Shown piece by piece: positions 50,129-59,375 of a stretch of DNA of 64,000 nucleotides. Within the stretch, counting starts at the first letter, position 1; every line of letters begins with the position of its first letter. The DNA comes from Nocardioides panacis (lineage in GTDB: Bacteria; Actinomycetota; Actinomycetes; Propionibacteriales; Nocardioidaceae). The stretch spans positions 2,046,001 through 2,110,000 of the forward strand of contig NZ_CP077062.1 in NCBI RefSeq assembly GCF_019039255.1, in the 5' to 3' direction. The notes under the pieces were generated by a model, which saw nothing but the letters and a program-made list of their open reading frames with translations, ran no database searches and was not told the origin of the DNA. A program made the position numbers and the translations under genes.

Positions 50129-51550
50129 GTGAGGACAAGGGACACCGACCGCAGCCGTTGGATCGCCCTGGTCGTGTGCTGCAGTGCGATGTTCATGACG
50201 CTGCTGGACGTGAGCGTCACGAACGTGGCGCTCCCCTCGATCGGCGACGACATGGGGGCCGGAGCGTCTCAGCTGCAGTGGATCGTGTCTGGCTACACGC
50301 TCGCGTTCGGGCTGGTGCCCGTGCTCGGCGGCAAGCTGGGCGACGACCACGGACGCCGGCTGATGTTCCAGATCGGGGTCGGCGGCTTCGTCGTCACGTC
50401 GGCGCTCTCGGGACTCGCCCCCACGGCCGGCTTCCTGATCGCCGCCCGGGTGCTGCAGGGGCTGTTCGGCGGCTTGATCAACCCGCAGACCTCCGGGCTC
50501 GTCCAGCAGATGTTCAGCGGCGCCGACCGCGGTCGCGCCTTCGGGGTGCTCGGGACGACGGTCGGGCTCGGCACGGCGATCGGACCTCTCGTCGGCGGTG
50601 CCCTGATCGCTCTCGGCGGCCCCACCCTCGGCTGGCGGCTGGTCTTCTTCGTCAACATCCCGGTCGGCCTCGTCGTCATCGCACTCTCGCGGCGGCTGCT
50701 GCCCCCGCCCAACGAGACCACCCGCCACCGGCTCGACGTCCTCGGCGCCGCGCTCCTCGGAGGAGCCACCTTCTGCGTCCTCTTCGCTTGCGTGGAGTAC
50801 GACGCACTGCGGGACGCCCGGCTGGCGTGGCTGGTCGTCCCGGCAGCGGTCCTGCTCGGCCTCTTCGTTGGCCGGGAACGACGGCTCACCCTCGAGGCGC
50901 GCGACCCGCTGGTCGACCTGCGGCTGTTCCGGCGACCGTCGTACGTCTCCGGCATCACGCTCGCACTGACGTTCTTCCCTGCCATCGCCGGACTTCCGCT
51001 CGTCCTTGCCCTCTTCTACCAGCGCGGGCTCGGCTACACCGCGCTGGAGTCGGCGCTCGGAGTGACGGCGTACGCCGTGGGAAGCGCCGTCTCAGCAGCC
51101 CTCTCAGGTCGTGTGGTCACCCGCATCGGGCGCAAGCTGGTGGTGGCGGGCGCGATCACGTTCGGAGTCGGGGCGATCGCCCTGGCGGTGGTGGCCCTGC
51201 ACATCCCCACCAGCCACGCGACCCTGGCCCTGGCACCGCCCTTGTTCGTGATGGGCTGCGGGCAGGGAATGCTCATCACGCCCAACCAGACGCTGGCGCT
51301 CGTGGACGTCGACCCGCTCATGGGGAGCGCCGCTGGGGGCGTTCTCCAGACCGGGCAGCGAATCGGCCTCGCGATCGGCCAGGCTCTCATCGGCGCCGTC
51401 TTCTTCACCTCCCTCGCCGATGACAGTGTCGCGTCGTACTCACGTGCACTGGGTCACGCGGTCATCGCAGCGATTTGCTTCGTCTCGATCGCGGTGGCCA
51501 TTGGTGTTCACGACCTGCGACGAACGAGTCGTCGCGAAGCCCGGACCTGA
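50129..51550 (+). CDS. MFS transporter, DHA2-type (14-TM drug:H+ antiporter)
   Basis: GTG 50129 gives 473 residues. About thirteen to fourteen hydrophobic segments are visible. Motifs: MTLLDVSVTNVALPSIGDDM in TM1 (motif D1, LD-x-TV-N-V-A-L-P type), GGKLGDDHGRRLMF (motif A), GRAFGVLGTTVGLGTAIGPLVGGALI (motif C). It should export a drug or metabolite by proton antiport. A 20-base palindrome precedes the gene. No linked regulator is adjacent. Confidence 0.92.
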   Translation: MRTRDTDRSRWIALVVCCSAMFMTLLDVSVTNVALPSIGDDMGAGASQLQWIVSGYTLAFGLVPVLGGKLGDDHGRRLMFQIGVGGFVVTSALSGLAPTAGFLIAARVLQGLFGGLINPQTSGLVQQMFSGADRGRAFGVLGTTVGLGTAIGPLVGGALIALGGPTLGWRLVFFVNIPVGLVVIALSRRLLPPPNETTRHRLDVLGAALLGGATFCVLFACVEYDALRDARLAWLVVPAAVLLGLFVGRERRLTLEARDPLVDLRLFRRPSYVSGITLALTFFPAIAGLPLVLALFYQRGLGYTALESALGVTAYAVGSAVSAALSGRVVTRIGRKLVVAGAITFGVGAIALAVVALHIPTSHATLALAPPLFVMGCGQGMLITPNQTLALVDVDPLMGSAAGGVLQTGQRIGLAIGQALIGAVFFTSLADDSVASYSRALGHAVIAAICFVSIAVAIGVHDLRRTSRREART

Positions 51551-51683
51551 TCGGGTGTCCGGATCAGTCGCCCGGATCAGCCCCGCAGGTAACCCGGTGT
51601 GGGTGCGTCTCACCGCCACCGGCAAAGGTACTAGCTGGAGCCGCTGTAGCGTTCGACAGCAGTGATCCCAGGAGGTGCCACCG

Positions 51684-52154
51684 ATGGACGAACGTCCGCC
51701 CTTCCCGCCGTTCACGGCCGAGACCGCCGCACAGAAGGCCCGAGCAGCCGAGGATGCCTGGAACACCTGCGACCCGGAGCGGGTCTCGCTCGCCTACACC
51801 CACGACAGTCGTTGGCGCAACCGGGACGTGTTCCTGGAAGGTCGCGACGACATCGTGGCGTTCCTGCATCAGAAGTGGGCGCGCGAGCTGGAGTACCGGC
51901 TGATCAAGGAGGTCTGGACCTACGGCGACAACCGCATCGCCGTTCGGTTCGTCTACGAGTCACACAACGTCGAAGGCCAGTGGTTCCGGTCGCACGGCAA
52001 CGAGAACTGGGAGTTCGACGAGCACGGCCTGATGCGCCAGCGGCACGCCAGCATCAACGACATCGCCATCGACGGCGCAGACCGGCTCTTCCACTGGGAC
52101 CGTCCGGGGCCTCGACCCATGGACCACCCCGACCTGACCGAGCTCGGGCTCTAG
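51684..52154 (+). CDS. NTF2-fold protein, DUF1348 family
   Basis: AGGAGG lies eight bases before ATG 51684. The 156-residue protein has [69 protein letters not shown] and [17 protein letters not shown], diagnostic of DUF1348 (nuclear transport factor 2-like). Function unknown; usually about 150 residues. Length and motifs are complete. Confidence 0.92.
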   Translation: MDERPPFPPFTAETAAQKARAAEDAWNTCDPERVSLAYTHDSRWRNRDVFLEGRDDIVAFLHQKWARELEYRLIKEVWTYGDNRIAVRFVYESHNVEGQWFRSHGNENWEFDEHGLMRQRHASINDIAIDGADRLFHWDRPGPRPMDHPDLTELGL

Positions 52155-52235
52155 GCGCGTTCTGCCGCCGCGATCCGGACGCCGAAAGTTGTGCCGTCTC
52201 GAGCCGAACGTCCCGACATGCCGGTGGTCTCAAGG

Positions 52236-52252
52236 GGTCGACGCAACGCTTC
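52236..52252. repeat. IS30 left terminal inverted repeat
   Basis: Pairs with 53421-53437 over 17 bases with two mismatches. It lies 36 bases before the transposase start. Confidence 0.75.
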
Positions 52253-52271
52253 GTGATTCGGTGATCTCGAG

Positions 52272-53435
52272 GTGGTTGTGGTGGGTCATGGCGATTACGA
52301 GAGGTTGACGCCCGAGGCGATCGACCAGGTGTGGTTGCGGATGCGGTCCGGTCAGGCTGCGAAGCCGACGGCACGAGAGCTGGGACTGTGCACCGGGACG
52401 GTGCGCGCGTACCTGATCCGCTGTGGCGGGATCAGACCCGAGCCGCGACGACGAGCATCGGGGCGGCTGAGTCTCGCGGAGCGTGAGGAGATCTCCCGTG
52501 GTCTGGCGGCCGGACGCTCGGTCCGGGCGATCTCTGTCTCGGTAGGCCGGTCGCCCTCGACGGTCAGTCGCGAGGTCAACACCAACGGTGGCCGGCGCCG
52601 GTATCGGGCTGCGCGCGCGGACCTCGCGGCGTGGTCGCGGGCGACCCGGCCCAAGCCGTGCAAGCTGGCCGACAACCCGACGCTGCGTGCCATCGTGGAG
52701 GAGAAGCTGGCCCGTCGTTGGTCCCCGCAGCAGATCGATGGCTGGCTGAAGCTGACCTACCCGAAGCGTCCGGAGATGCAGGTGTCGCACGAGAGCATCT
52801 ACCGCACCCTCTACGTCCAGTCCCGCGGCGCCTTGCGCAAAGAACTGACCCGGTATCTGCGCACCGGCCGGGTGATCCGCCGCCCGAAAGGCGTCCGTCT
52901 GCCCGATGGTCGAGGTGGGCGCCCGAACACGCTGCACATCTCACAGCGGCCGGCGGAGGTGAGCGACCGGGCTGTCCCTGGGCACTGGGAAGGCGACCTG
53001 GTGTTCGGCAAGAACATGAGTCCGGTGGCTACCTTGGTGGAACGCAAGACCCGGTTCCTGATGCTGATCGGACTGCCCCGCGGTGACCACCGGGCCGACG
53101 CCGTCGCGGACGCGCTCGCCGCGGCCATCACCACTCTGCCCACTCAGCTCGCCAAGTCGCTGACCTGGGACCTGGGTCACGAGATGGCCCAGCACCAGCG
53201 GTTCACCGTTCAGACCGGAGTGCAGGTCTACTTCTGCGATCCGAAGTCGCCCTGGCAACGCGGCAGCAACGAGAACACCAACGGCCTTCTGCGCCAGTAC
53301 CTGCCCCGACGCCTCGACTTCCGGACGCTGACCCAAGCCGACCTCGACGCCATCGCACGAGAGCTCAACGAACGCCCTCGACAGACCCTCGACTTCAAGA
53401 CACCATCGCAAGCATTGGCAGAGGCGTTGCGTTGA
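52272..53435 (+). CDS. IS30-family transposase
   Basis: The 387-residue protein has an N-terminal HTH (YERLTPEAIDQVWLRMRSG, SPSTVSREVNTNGGRR) and the IS30 DDE core: VPGHWEGDLVFGKN, LTWDLGHEMAQHQRF and SPWQRGSNENTNGLLRQYLP, ending FKTPSQALAEALR. The catalytic D, D and E are all present, so the element may be active. The start is GTG 52272, with further GTG codons nearby. The stop lies inside the right inverted repeat. Confidence 0.97.
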   Translation: MVVVGHGDYERLTPEAIDQVWLRMRSGQAAKPTARELGLCTGTVRAYLIRCGGIRPEPRRRASGRLSLAEREEISRGLAAGRSVRAISVSVGRSPSTVSREVNTNGGRRRYRAARADLAAWSRATRPKPCKLADNPTLRAIVEEKLARRWSPQQIDGWLKLTYPKRPEMQVSHESIYRTLYVQSRGALRKELTRYLRTGRVIRRPKGVRLPDGRGGRPNTLHISQRPAEVSDRAVPGHWEGDLVFGKNMSPVATLVERKTRFLMLIGLPRGDHRADAVADALAAAITTLPTQLAKSLTWDLGHEMAQHQRFTVQTGVQVYFCDPKSPWQRGSNENTNGLLRQYLPRRLDFRTLTQADLDAIARELNERPRQTLDFKTPSQALAEALR

Positions 53436-53437
53436 CC
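53421..53437. repeat. IS30 right terminal inverted repeat
   Basis: Complement of the left repeat with two mismatches. It overlaps the last codons and the stop of the transposase gene. Confidence 0.75.
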
Positions 53438-53566
53438 GCCTGAACTCGCACCGATGATCGTGCGATGTCCAGAGATTCCCGTCCTGTGCCTGTCGAATGG
53501 GGCTGTCGCCGTTCGTGGTGCAGGAGAGGGTGGACGAAGGGTCCACGCTCCAAGGAGGGAGTAGAC

Positions 53567-53926
53567 GTGACCGAGTTTCTCATCGCGTTCAACGACGAGT
53601 GGGTGCCCGACTACGCCGAGGAGCAGATGGCCGAGAGATTCGCGGCTGTCAAGGCGTTGCGGTCAGAGATGAAGGATGCGGGAGTCCTCGTCTTCACCGG
53701 TGGCCTGGACGACTCCCCTGCGTTCAGCGTCGACGCGTCGAGTGGCACGCCGGTGTTCACCGATGGTCCGTTCGTCGAGACCAAGGAGCACCTCGGCGGC
53801 TTGGCCGTCGTCGAGGTGGCCGACGAGGAGGCAGCGCGACTGTGGGCGGGCAAGATCGCGGTGGCGTGCGGTTGGCCCCAGGAGGTGCGCCGCTTCGGAG
53901 CTGCGACGCAGGGTCCGGAGAACTAG
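53567..53926 (+). CDS. YCII-family protein
   Basis: AAGGAGGGA precedes GTG 53567. The 119-residue protein reads MTEFLIAFNDEWVPDYAEEQ, KDAGVLVFTGGLDDSPAFSV, FTDGPFVETKEHLGGLAVVEV and CGWPQEVRRFG, the DGPF and ETKE-like phrases of YCII (PF03795) proteins, which have a ferredoxin-like fold. They are often encoded near ECF sigma factors. Followed by a dihydrofolate-reductase-like gene in the same direction. Confidence 0.88.
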   Translation: MTEFLIAFNDEWVPDYAEEQMAERFAAVKALRSEMKDAGVLVFTGGLDDSPAFSVDASSGTPVFTDGPFVETKEHLGGLAVVEVADEEAARLWAGKIAVACGWPQEVRRFGAATQGPEN

Positions 53927-54039
53927 CGCCGGAATCCGGCCTGTTCGCGGGTGCGGTCCATCGCGCGCTCATGCCGCGTAGCTTGCGCTCGACGACGCAC
54001 GGTACGCCCGAATGTTCGACTCACGGAGAGGCAGACGCC

Positions 54040-54603
54040 ATGCGGAGACTGACCTTCGCCATGAACCTGAGCCTGGACGGCTACGTCACCGCGCCCGGCG
54101 ACGACCTCGGCTGGAGCGTGCCGAGCGACGAGCTGTTCCAGTGGTGGTCCGACCGGGTGGGGGCGACGGGCCTTGCGCTGTACGGGCGCAAGCTGTGGGA
54201 GACGATGAGCTCCCACTGGCCGACCGCCGACCAGCAGCCGGGCGCAACACCGGCGCAGATCGAGTACGCCCGCCGATGGCGGGACATGCCGAAGGTGGTG
54301 TTCTCCTCGACGACCAGCGCGGTCGACTGGAACGCCCGCCTGGTCACCGGCGACGCTGTCACCGAGATCGCCCGGCTCAAGACGGAAGCTGGCGGTCCCA
54401 TGGACGTCGGCGGCGCCACCCTCGCCGCTGCGGCCATGCGGGCCGGGCTGATCGACGAGTACGCGATCGTCACCCACCCGGTCCTGGTGGGTGGTGGAAC
54501 GCCGTTCTTCACGGCCCTGGACAACTGGGTGAACCTGAACCTGCTGGAGACCCGGACGTTTCCCGACGGCGTGCTCCTGACCAGGTACGAGACCAGGCAC
54601 TGA
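54040..54603 (+). CDS. dihydrofolate-reductase-fold (RibD C-terminal) protein
   Basis: The 187-residue protein starts at ATG 54040 with MRRLTFAMNLSLDGYVTAPG, then GLALYGRKLWETM, KVVFSSTTSAVDWNARLV, GGPMDVGGATLAAAAMRAG and VTHPVLVGGGTPFF. These phrases define the RibD C-terminal/dihydrofolate reductase-like family, often NADPH-dependent. Substrate unknown. An upstream GGAGAG is a plausible ribosome site. Confidence 0.9.
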   Translation: MRRLTFAMNLSLDGYVTAPGDDLGWSVPSDELFQWWSDRVGATGLALYGRKLWETMSSHWPTADQQPGATPAQIEYARRWRDMPKVVFSSTTSAVDWNARLVTGDAVTEIARLKTEAGGPMDVGGATLAAAAMRAGLIDEYAIVTHPVLVGGGTPFFTALDNWVNLNLLETRTFPDGVLLTRYETRH

Positions 54604-54667
54604 ACACCGTGTCCGCGTCCTGGTGAGAGCGTTGCCCGCGCCGGGCCGTGCGACTCGCAGGTCGAGG

Positions 54668-55012
54668 TCAGATCTCGACAGAGGTCTGCCCCGGCGCCGT
54701 ACGGGCACCGAGCACCGAGTCGAGCAAGCCCGGGAACGCTGCATCGAGCTCGTCGCGCCGGAGGCTCAGCAGCCGGCCCCGCCCCTTGGGCACGTTTCGC
54801 ACGACTCCGGCTTCGCGCAGCACCTTCAGCTGGTGGGACTTGGTCGCCTTCGGCACGGGTCCGCCGGTCGCGCTGCACGCAGCCATGTCCATCGGGCCGT
54901 CGACGAGCTGGCGGGCCAGGTCGAGGCGCGTCGGGTCACTCAGGGCGAACAGCACGTCGGTGAGGGCGACCTCACTCATCTCGGGGTGTGGGAGCTCTGG
55001 CGCAGCGGGCAT
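54668..55012 (-). CDS. ArsR-family metal/stress repressor
   Basis: ATG 55012 gives 114 residues with an ArsR winged helix: TDVLFALSDPTRLDLARQLVDG, ATGGPVPKATKSHQLKVLREAGVVRNVPKGRGRLLSLRR. A Cys in MAACSATGG is the only candidate ligand, so metal sensing is uncertain. Divergent from an MFS gene with dyads between, so it probably represses that exporter. Confidence 0.88.
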   Translation of the reverse strand: MPAAPELPHPEMSEVALTDVLFALSDPTRLDLARQLVDGPMDMAACSATGGPVPKATKSHQLKVLREAGVVRNVPKGRGRLLSLRRDELDAAFPGLLDSVLGARTAPGQTSVEI

Positions 55013-55113
55013 GGTTCGACAATAGTTGAACCAACGGCCGAACTCACGTACGGTGCCAACAGTTCCATAACTTTCGAACCATCGTCTGTCGAACCCGCAC
55101 CCCGAGGACCCCC
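55013..55113. promoter_or_regulatory. divergent arsR/MFS control region
   Basis: In 101 bases two AT-rich dyad-like sites appear: GTTCGACAATAGTTGAAC (55015-55032) with GTTC and GAAC ends, and GTTCCATAACTTTCGAAC (55062-55079) again with GTTC/GAAC ends. Both lie between the arsR and MFS starts; repressor sites are inferred. Confidence 0.55.
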
Positions 55114-56313
55114 ATGACCGTCGCCGTTGAAGCCCCCGCCCACCGCGGCTCCGCGTCCGGGTTCGCGTTGTCCCTCGTGGCGCTCCTGGCGATGATGGTC
55201 GGGGCCAGCGCACCGTCGCCGTTCTACCCCGTGCTCGAGCGGGAGATCGGATTCTCCCCCGCCACGTTGACCGCGATCTTCGCCGTCTACGCCGTCGCGC
55301 TGCTGCTCACCTTGCTGGTGACCGGCTCGCTGTCCGACCACCTCGGTCGTCGGCCGGTCGTCTCGGCGGCCTTCGCGCTGCTGGCGCTCAGCATGCTGGT
55401 CTTCTGGCACGCCGACTCCGTCACCCTGCTCGTCCTGGCCCGGATCGTGCAGGGGGTCGCCAGCGGCCTCCTCCTCTCGTCGCTCACCGCGACGGTGGTC
55501 GATCTCGGGCCCGAGAGCCGCCCCGGCATCGCTGCGACGTTCAACAGCGTCGTCCCGCTAGCCGGCCTCGCGCTGGGTGCGCTGGTCGGCGGCGTGGTCA
55601 TCGACCAGACGGTCTCGCCCATGGCCGACGTCTTCGGCGCGCTGAGCGGCGTCTACCTCGTGCTGGCCCTCGCCGTCTGGCTCCTGCCGGAGACCTCCCC
55701 ACGCCACAGCGGTCTCCTGCGATCGTTCCGCCCCACGGTCGGCGTCCCACGCTCAGCCCGACCGGCCTTCGTCCGCAGCGCCCCGGCGCTCTTCGCGGGC
55801 TGGGCCACCGGAGGCCTCTACCTCTCGCTCGGGGCTCCGATCGTGGCTCAGGAGCTCGGCGGCACCACGCATCTCCAGCAAGGTTTCGTGGTCACCACGC
55901 TTGCCGGGATCGGCGCCCTGTCGAGCTTCTTCGCGCGCAAGCACTCGTCCCGGCACATCACGCTCTACGGCACCACGGCCCTCGCCCTCGGCACCGCGCT
56001 CACGCTCGTGGCGCTGGCGGCCGGGTCCTACTGGGGCTTCATCGCCGCTGCCGTGGTCGCCGGATCGGGCTTCGGCACCTCTTTCTTGGGCATCATGCGC
56101 TCGATCACACCGGTCGTCGCTCCGCACGAGCGGGGCGAGCTTTTCGCCTCGGTCTTCGTGGTCAGCTATCTGGCCTTCGGGATTCCCGCCGTCGTCGCCG
56201 GCATCGCGGCACCCCACATCGGCCTGGCCACCACGACCTACGCGTACGGCGGCCTGGTCGTCGCCCTCTCCGGGGCGGCCGCCCTGCTTCGGAAGTACCG
56301 CTCGACCGACTGA
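55114..56313 (+). CDS. MFS transporter
   Basis: ATG 55114 gives 399 residues with twelve hydrophobic segments. The A-motif GSLSDHLGRRPVV is in the loop after TM2, and ARIVQGVASGLLLSSL and SVVPLAGLALGALVGGVV follow. It resembles drug or sugar exporters of 12 TM. It is likely controlled by the divergent ArsR. Confidence 0.92.
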   Translation: MTVAVEAPAHRGSASGFALSLVALLAMMVGASAPSPFYPVLEREIGFSPATLTAIFAVYAVALLLTLLVTGSLSDHLGRRPVVSAAFALLALSMLVFWHADSVTLLVLARIVQGVASGLLLSSLTATVVDLGPESRPGIAATFNSVVPLAGLALGALVGGVVIDQTVSPMADVFGALSGVYLVLALAVWLLPETSPRHSGLLRSFRPTVGVPRSARPAFVRSAPALFAGWATGGLYLSLGAPIVAQELGGTTHLQQGFVVTTLAGIGALSSFFARKHSSRHITLYGTTALALGTALTLVALAAGSYWGFIAAAVVAGSGFGTSFLGIMRSITPVVAPHERGELFASVFVVSYLAFGIPAVVAGIAAPHIGLATTTYAYGGLVVALSGAAALLRKYRSTD

Positions 56314-56483
56314 GACAGGCGCGGGGTTTCGTCCTCGGCGGCGCCCCGCGCGGACTCGCGCTCACCGGCAGGTGCCGCCGAGCTGGGCACCGTCGAGGAG
56401 CTTCCGCTGGTGGGCGCCGACCGATCCGCCGTAGCCATCGAGGACGCTACCGTCGAGCGCGTTCGACTTGTTCACCCCGGACT

Positions 56484-56961
56484 TCATTCAGTCGTGGACA
56501 GCACCTGGATGACGGTCTCGCCGGAGCAGGTGGCGGACTCTCTGATGGACCAACGTCCCCGGAACCCGTTGCCCTGCCACTCGGCCTCGGCGTCGTGGTC
56601 CTCTGTCTCGCCCTTCTCTATCGCGAACCCCGCATCGACGACGTCGTGGTTGAGGAAGTCCAGGATGTCCTTGAACGACGAGGAGGAGACGCCGCTGACG
56701 ATGGTGCCGCCGGCACCGCGGTCCTCGGCCTTGTAGACCACCGTGTCTGGGGGGGAAGGGCCAGTCGGTCGGGAAGCCGTCACCGTAGGGCGTGGCAGCG
56801 GCCTTCGCGTCGTCGCGGCAGGTGGAGAGGTCCGCGGCCGCACCAGCGCCGATCTTCTCCTTCTCCTTGTCCGCTTCGGCACCACCGCCGCAAGCGACCA
56901 GGGAGGTGCCCATCAGGGCCGTCGCGACGAGCAGGCCGGCCGCACGCAGGTTGCCCCTCAC
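56484..56961 (-). CDS. lipoprotein of unknown function, frameshifted at a 7-G run
   Basis: GTG 56961 (overlapping the stop of the upstream gene as GTGA) starts MRGNLRAAGLLVATALMGTS LVACGGG, a lipobox, and runs to FPTDWPFPP. The sense then jumps frame to DTVVYKAEDRGAGGTIVSGV, FLNHDVVDAGFAIEKGE, EAEWQGNGFRGRWSIRES and ends at 56484. Removing one base from the run of seven at 56749-56755 gives one 158-residue lipoprotein. Function unknown. Co-transcribed with the propeller protein. Confidence 0.65.
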
Positions 56962-59054
56962 TTGACCGAGACCGACTTCTGCAGCTTGTTGTCGCCTTCG
57001 TTCGACTCGGCGATCTTGTTGGCCGGGTCGACCGTCGAGGTGACGGCGTGCGTGCCCCTGGCGGCCTTCCAGGTGACGCTCAGTGTCTTGCTCGTGCCCG
57101 GAGCGAGGCTGGCCGTGGTCACCACGCCGACCGCCTTGGTCCCGTCCAGCACCTGGGTGGCCACACCCGTCAGCGTCGTGGTGCCGGTGTTCTTCACGAG
57201 CATGGTCGCGGAGACGCTGCCGCTCTTAGCCGCGGCCACCCCGAGCGAGGACAGGGTGGCGTTGGTGACAGCGGGGTCGTACTTCGCGAAGAGCGGCTTG
57301 CCCGCACTCTGCCGGGCGATCGTGGCGTAGGCGTCGCGACCGGAGTGGTTCGGGTCGGTGACGCACGCGTTGATGCAGCCGTCAGCGAAGCCGGCCGTGA
57401 TCCGGCCGTGGCTGTCGACGGTGACGTCGATGAAGTCCAGCAGGTTGCGGTCGTCGCCGCAGGTGGTGCCGCCGGTGCAGATCGAGCCGACCTGGACCGG
57501 GTCGCCCGGTGTGGCGTCGCTGGTGACCCAGCTCTTGCCGCCGTCGTACGTCGTGTCCACGTAGAGGTGCCAGACGCCGTGGAAGTTGGCGTTGTCCTGG
57601 TAGTTGCCACCGGTCGGGGTGCCGAGGTAGGCGATCGAGGCGCGGTCGTCGTCACCCGCGACCACGGTCGGGAAGACCGCGTTCTGGATGCCGAGGCTCG
57701 TGCCGACGGTCTGCCGGTCGGTCCAGGTCTTGCCGCGGTCGCGGCTGACCGCCATGCCGGGCTTGCCGTCCGCGCCGACGTAGCCGAAGTAGACCGTGCC
57801 GTTGGCGCCGACGCCGATGGACGGGTCGGAGTCGCCGGGCGTCGCCCCCGGAACCTTGGAGACGTTCCAGGACAGGCCGTTGTCCTGGGAGACAACGGCG
57901 GCCTGCGAGTCCCCGCAGCCCTTGTTGGGCAGGTAGGCGGTGCCGTCCGGAGCGACCTTGATGTGTCCGTGCAGGCCACCGCAGTCAAGCAGGCTGTACG
58001 TCGGGACGCCCGCCTCGAACGTCGCGCCTCCGGTGTGCGAGGCCGCACAGAACGCGGTGGCAATGTCCTGGCTGCAGTAGTACACGGCGTTCTTGTAGCC
58101 CGTCGGGGAGACGGCTCCCAGACCGCCGCTCGAGAACGGGCCGCCACCGATGGTCTGGTGGTCGACCCCCGAGGGGATGCCCCCACCGGTGCTCGGCGAC
58201 CAGGTCGTGCCGTCGTCGTCGGTGTAGCAGGTCAGCGAGTCGACACCCGACAGCTGCGACTCGAAGGTGCGGCCGGTCTGGTGGTCGGTGAACAGGATCG
58301 GGTCGAGGCTCGCGGTGCTGCCCTGCGGGCAGCCGTTCGCGGCGCTCGCCGACACGTCGGACCAGGTGGCCTTGGCCGGGGTGACGCTGTCGTCGAAGCT
58401 GGCCTTGAAGGTGGACAGGTAGGCCTGGTACATCGTCGCGCCGGTCGAGAAGTTGGTGCCGATCGACGGCTCCCCGGCGTTGTTCGCGTCCTTGAACGAG
58501 CTCGGCGCCGCGTAGTCGGCGAAGCTCGGCGGAGTATCGGTGCCGGGCGCAGGATTGGCCGGCACGGTGGCCAGCGTCGCGGTGGCGGAGTACGACGACC
58601 CGAGCGGGGCGTAGGGCACCACGCGCACGGTGTAGTCGCCGGAGTCGGGCGGCAGGCCGACCTGCTCCGGGTCGGCGGACGAGGCCGAGGTGCCGACCAC
58701 GTTGCCGTCCCGGTCGAGGACGTAGACGTCGAAGTCGGCGGCGGCGTTGGTCCACGCCACCTTGATGTTCAGGGTGTGGGTGGTGCCGTAGCCGGCCGGC
58801 GTCGCGACGTGCAGGGTGAAGTCGTCGCACGACTGCGGGACGCTGCAGTCCGGCGTACCGAGCGCGTTGCCGGTCGCGTTCGGGGCGACGAACGGGCCAC
58901 CGGACCAGGTCGCGCTCGTGCTGGTGTCCGACACCGTGCCCGCCGTCGGTGTGGCCGCGTCCGCGGAGCCGAGGGTCAGGCCAGCGGTCAGCAACCCGAT
59001 CACCGCGGTCACACCCAGGGCCCTGCTGTGGATCAAGCGCCGCGCTCGGCTCAT
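56958..59054 (-). CDS. secreted BNR/sialidase-like beta-propeller with PPC and CARDB-like domains
   Basis: ATG 59054 starts MSRARRLIHSRALGVTAVIG, a signal peptide ending SADAATP. Residues about 65-170 resemble a PPC domain (HTLNIKVAWTNAAADFDVYV, RDGNVVG). Residues 180-600 are a propeller with repeated BNR-like motifs (DDDGTTWSPS, SQDNGLSWNV, SRDRGKTWTD, YDGGKSWVTSD), S-x-D-x-G-x-x-W. The C-terminal 90 residues (LVKNTGTTTLTGVATQV, IAESNEGDNKLQKS) form a CARDB module. Probably an extracellular glycan-binding or -cleaving protein; catalytic residues are not assignable. Confidence 0.85.
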   Translation of the reverse strand: MSRARRLIHSRALGVTAVIGLLTAGLTLGSADAATPTAGTVSDTSTSATWSGGPFVAPNATGNALGTPDCSVPQSCDDFTLHVATPAGYGTTHTLNIKVAWTNAAADFDVYVLDRDGNVVGTSASSADPEQVGLPPDSGDYTVRVVPYAPLGSSYSATATLATVPANPAPGTDTPPSFADYAAPSSFKDANNAGEPSIGTNFSTGATMYQAYLSTFKASFDDSVTPAKATWSDVSASAANGCPQGSTASLDPILFTDHQTGRTFESQLSGVDSLTCYTDDDGTTWSPSTGGGIPSGVDHQTIGGGPFSSGGLGAVSPTGYKNAVYYCSQDIATAFCAASHTGGATFEAGVPTYSLLDCGGLHGHIKVAPDGTAYLPNKGCGDSQAAVVSQDNGLSWNVSKVPGATPGDSDPSIGVGANGTVYFGYVGADGKPGMAVSRDRGKTWTDRQTVGTSLGIQNAVFPTVVAGDDDRASIAYLGTPTGGNYQDNANFHGVWHLYVDTTYDGGKSWVTSDATPGDPVQVGSICTGGTTCGDDRNLLDFIDVTVDSHGRITAGFADGCINACVTDPNHSGRDAYATIARQSAGKPLFAKYDPAVTNATLSSLGVAAAKSGSVSATMLVKNTGTTTLTGVATQVLDGTKAVGVVTTASLAPGTSKTLSVTWKAARGTHAVTSTVDPANKIAESNEGDNKLQKSVSVK

Positions 59055-59375
59055 CGGAGGAACTCCCTTGTCGGTCACGGAACGGGAACCACAGCCTCCA
59101 CGCACAAGTCCGCGCAAGACCCGGTCCTGATATCTGCCATCCCCAACGACCCCGCGCCGCAGCGGTTACGCCCTCAGGACGAGACCCTTCGGTCCGGTGG
59201 GGCCGTCCGCCGTCACGCGGTCCGACGATGCTGGCGATCTCCGCGACGGTCCACACGACCCGGCGAGCGTCAGCCCAGCGTCCGAAGGCCACAACTGGCC
59301 CACGACGATCAGGGCGGGGAACACCGCGGTCGGGACGAGGACCCGGGCACGAGGACGCAGTTGGGGCCGGTACCG
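59055..59375. other. intergenic region with possible membrane-protein fragment
   Basis: The promoter of the propeller gene must lie here. On the minus strand about 59190-59370 two frames give RVLVPTAVFPALIVVGQLW and AFGRWADARRVVWTVAEIAS, which look like pieces of a membrane protein tail. No start or intact frame; a remnant is possible. Confidence 0.35.

Larger units (their letters stand above)
52236..53437 (+). mobile_element. IS30-family insertion sequence
   Basis: The transposase gene is flanked by imperfect inverted repeats, GGTCGACGCAACGCTTC (52236-52252) and GAGGCGTTGCGTTGACC (53421-53437), whose complement matches 15 of 17 positions. Total about 1.2 kb. The left end begins in the spacer after the DUF1348 gene and the right end carries the transposase stop. 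No target duplication could be verified; the flanks (AGG and GCC) do not match. Confidence 0.9.
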
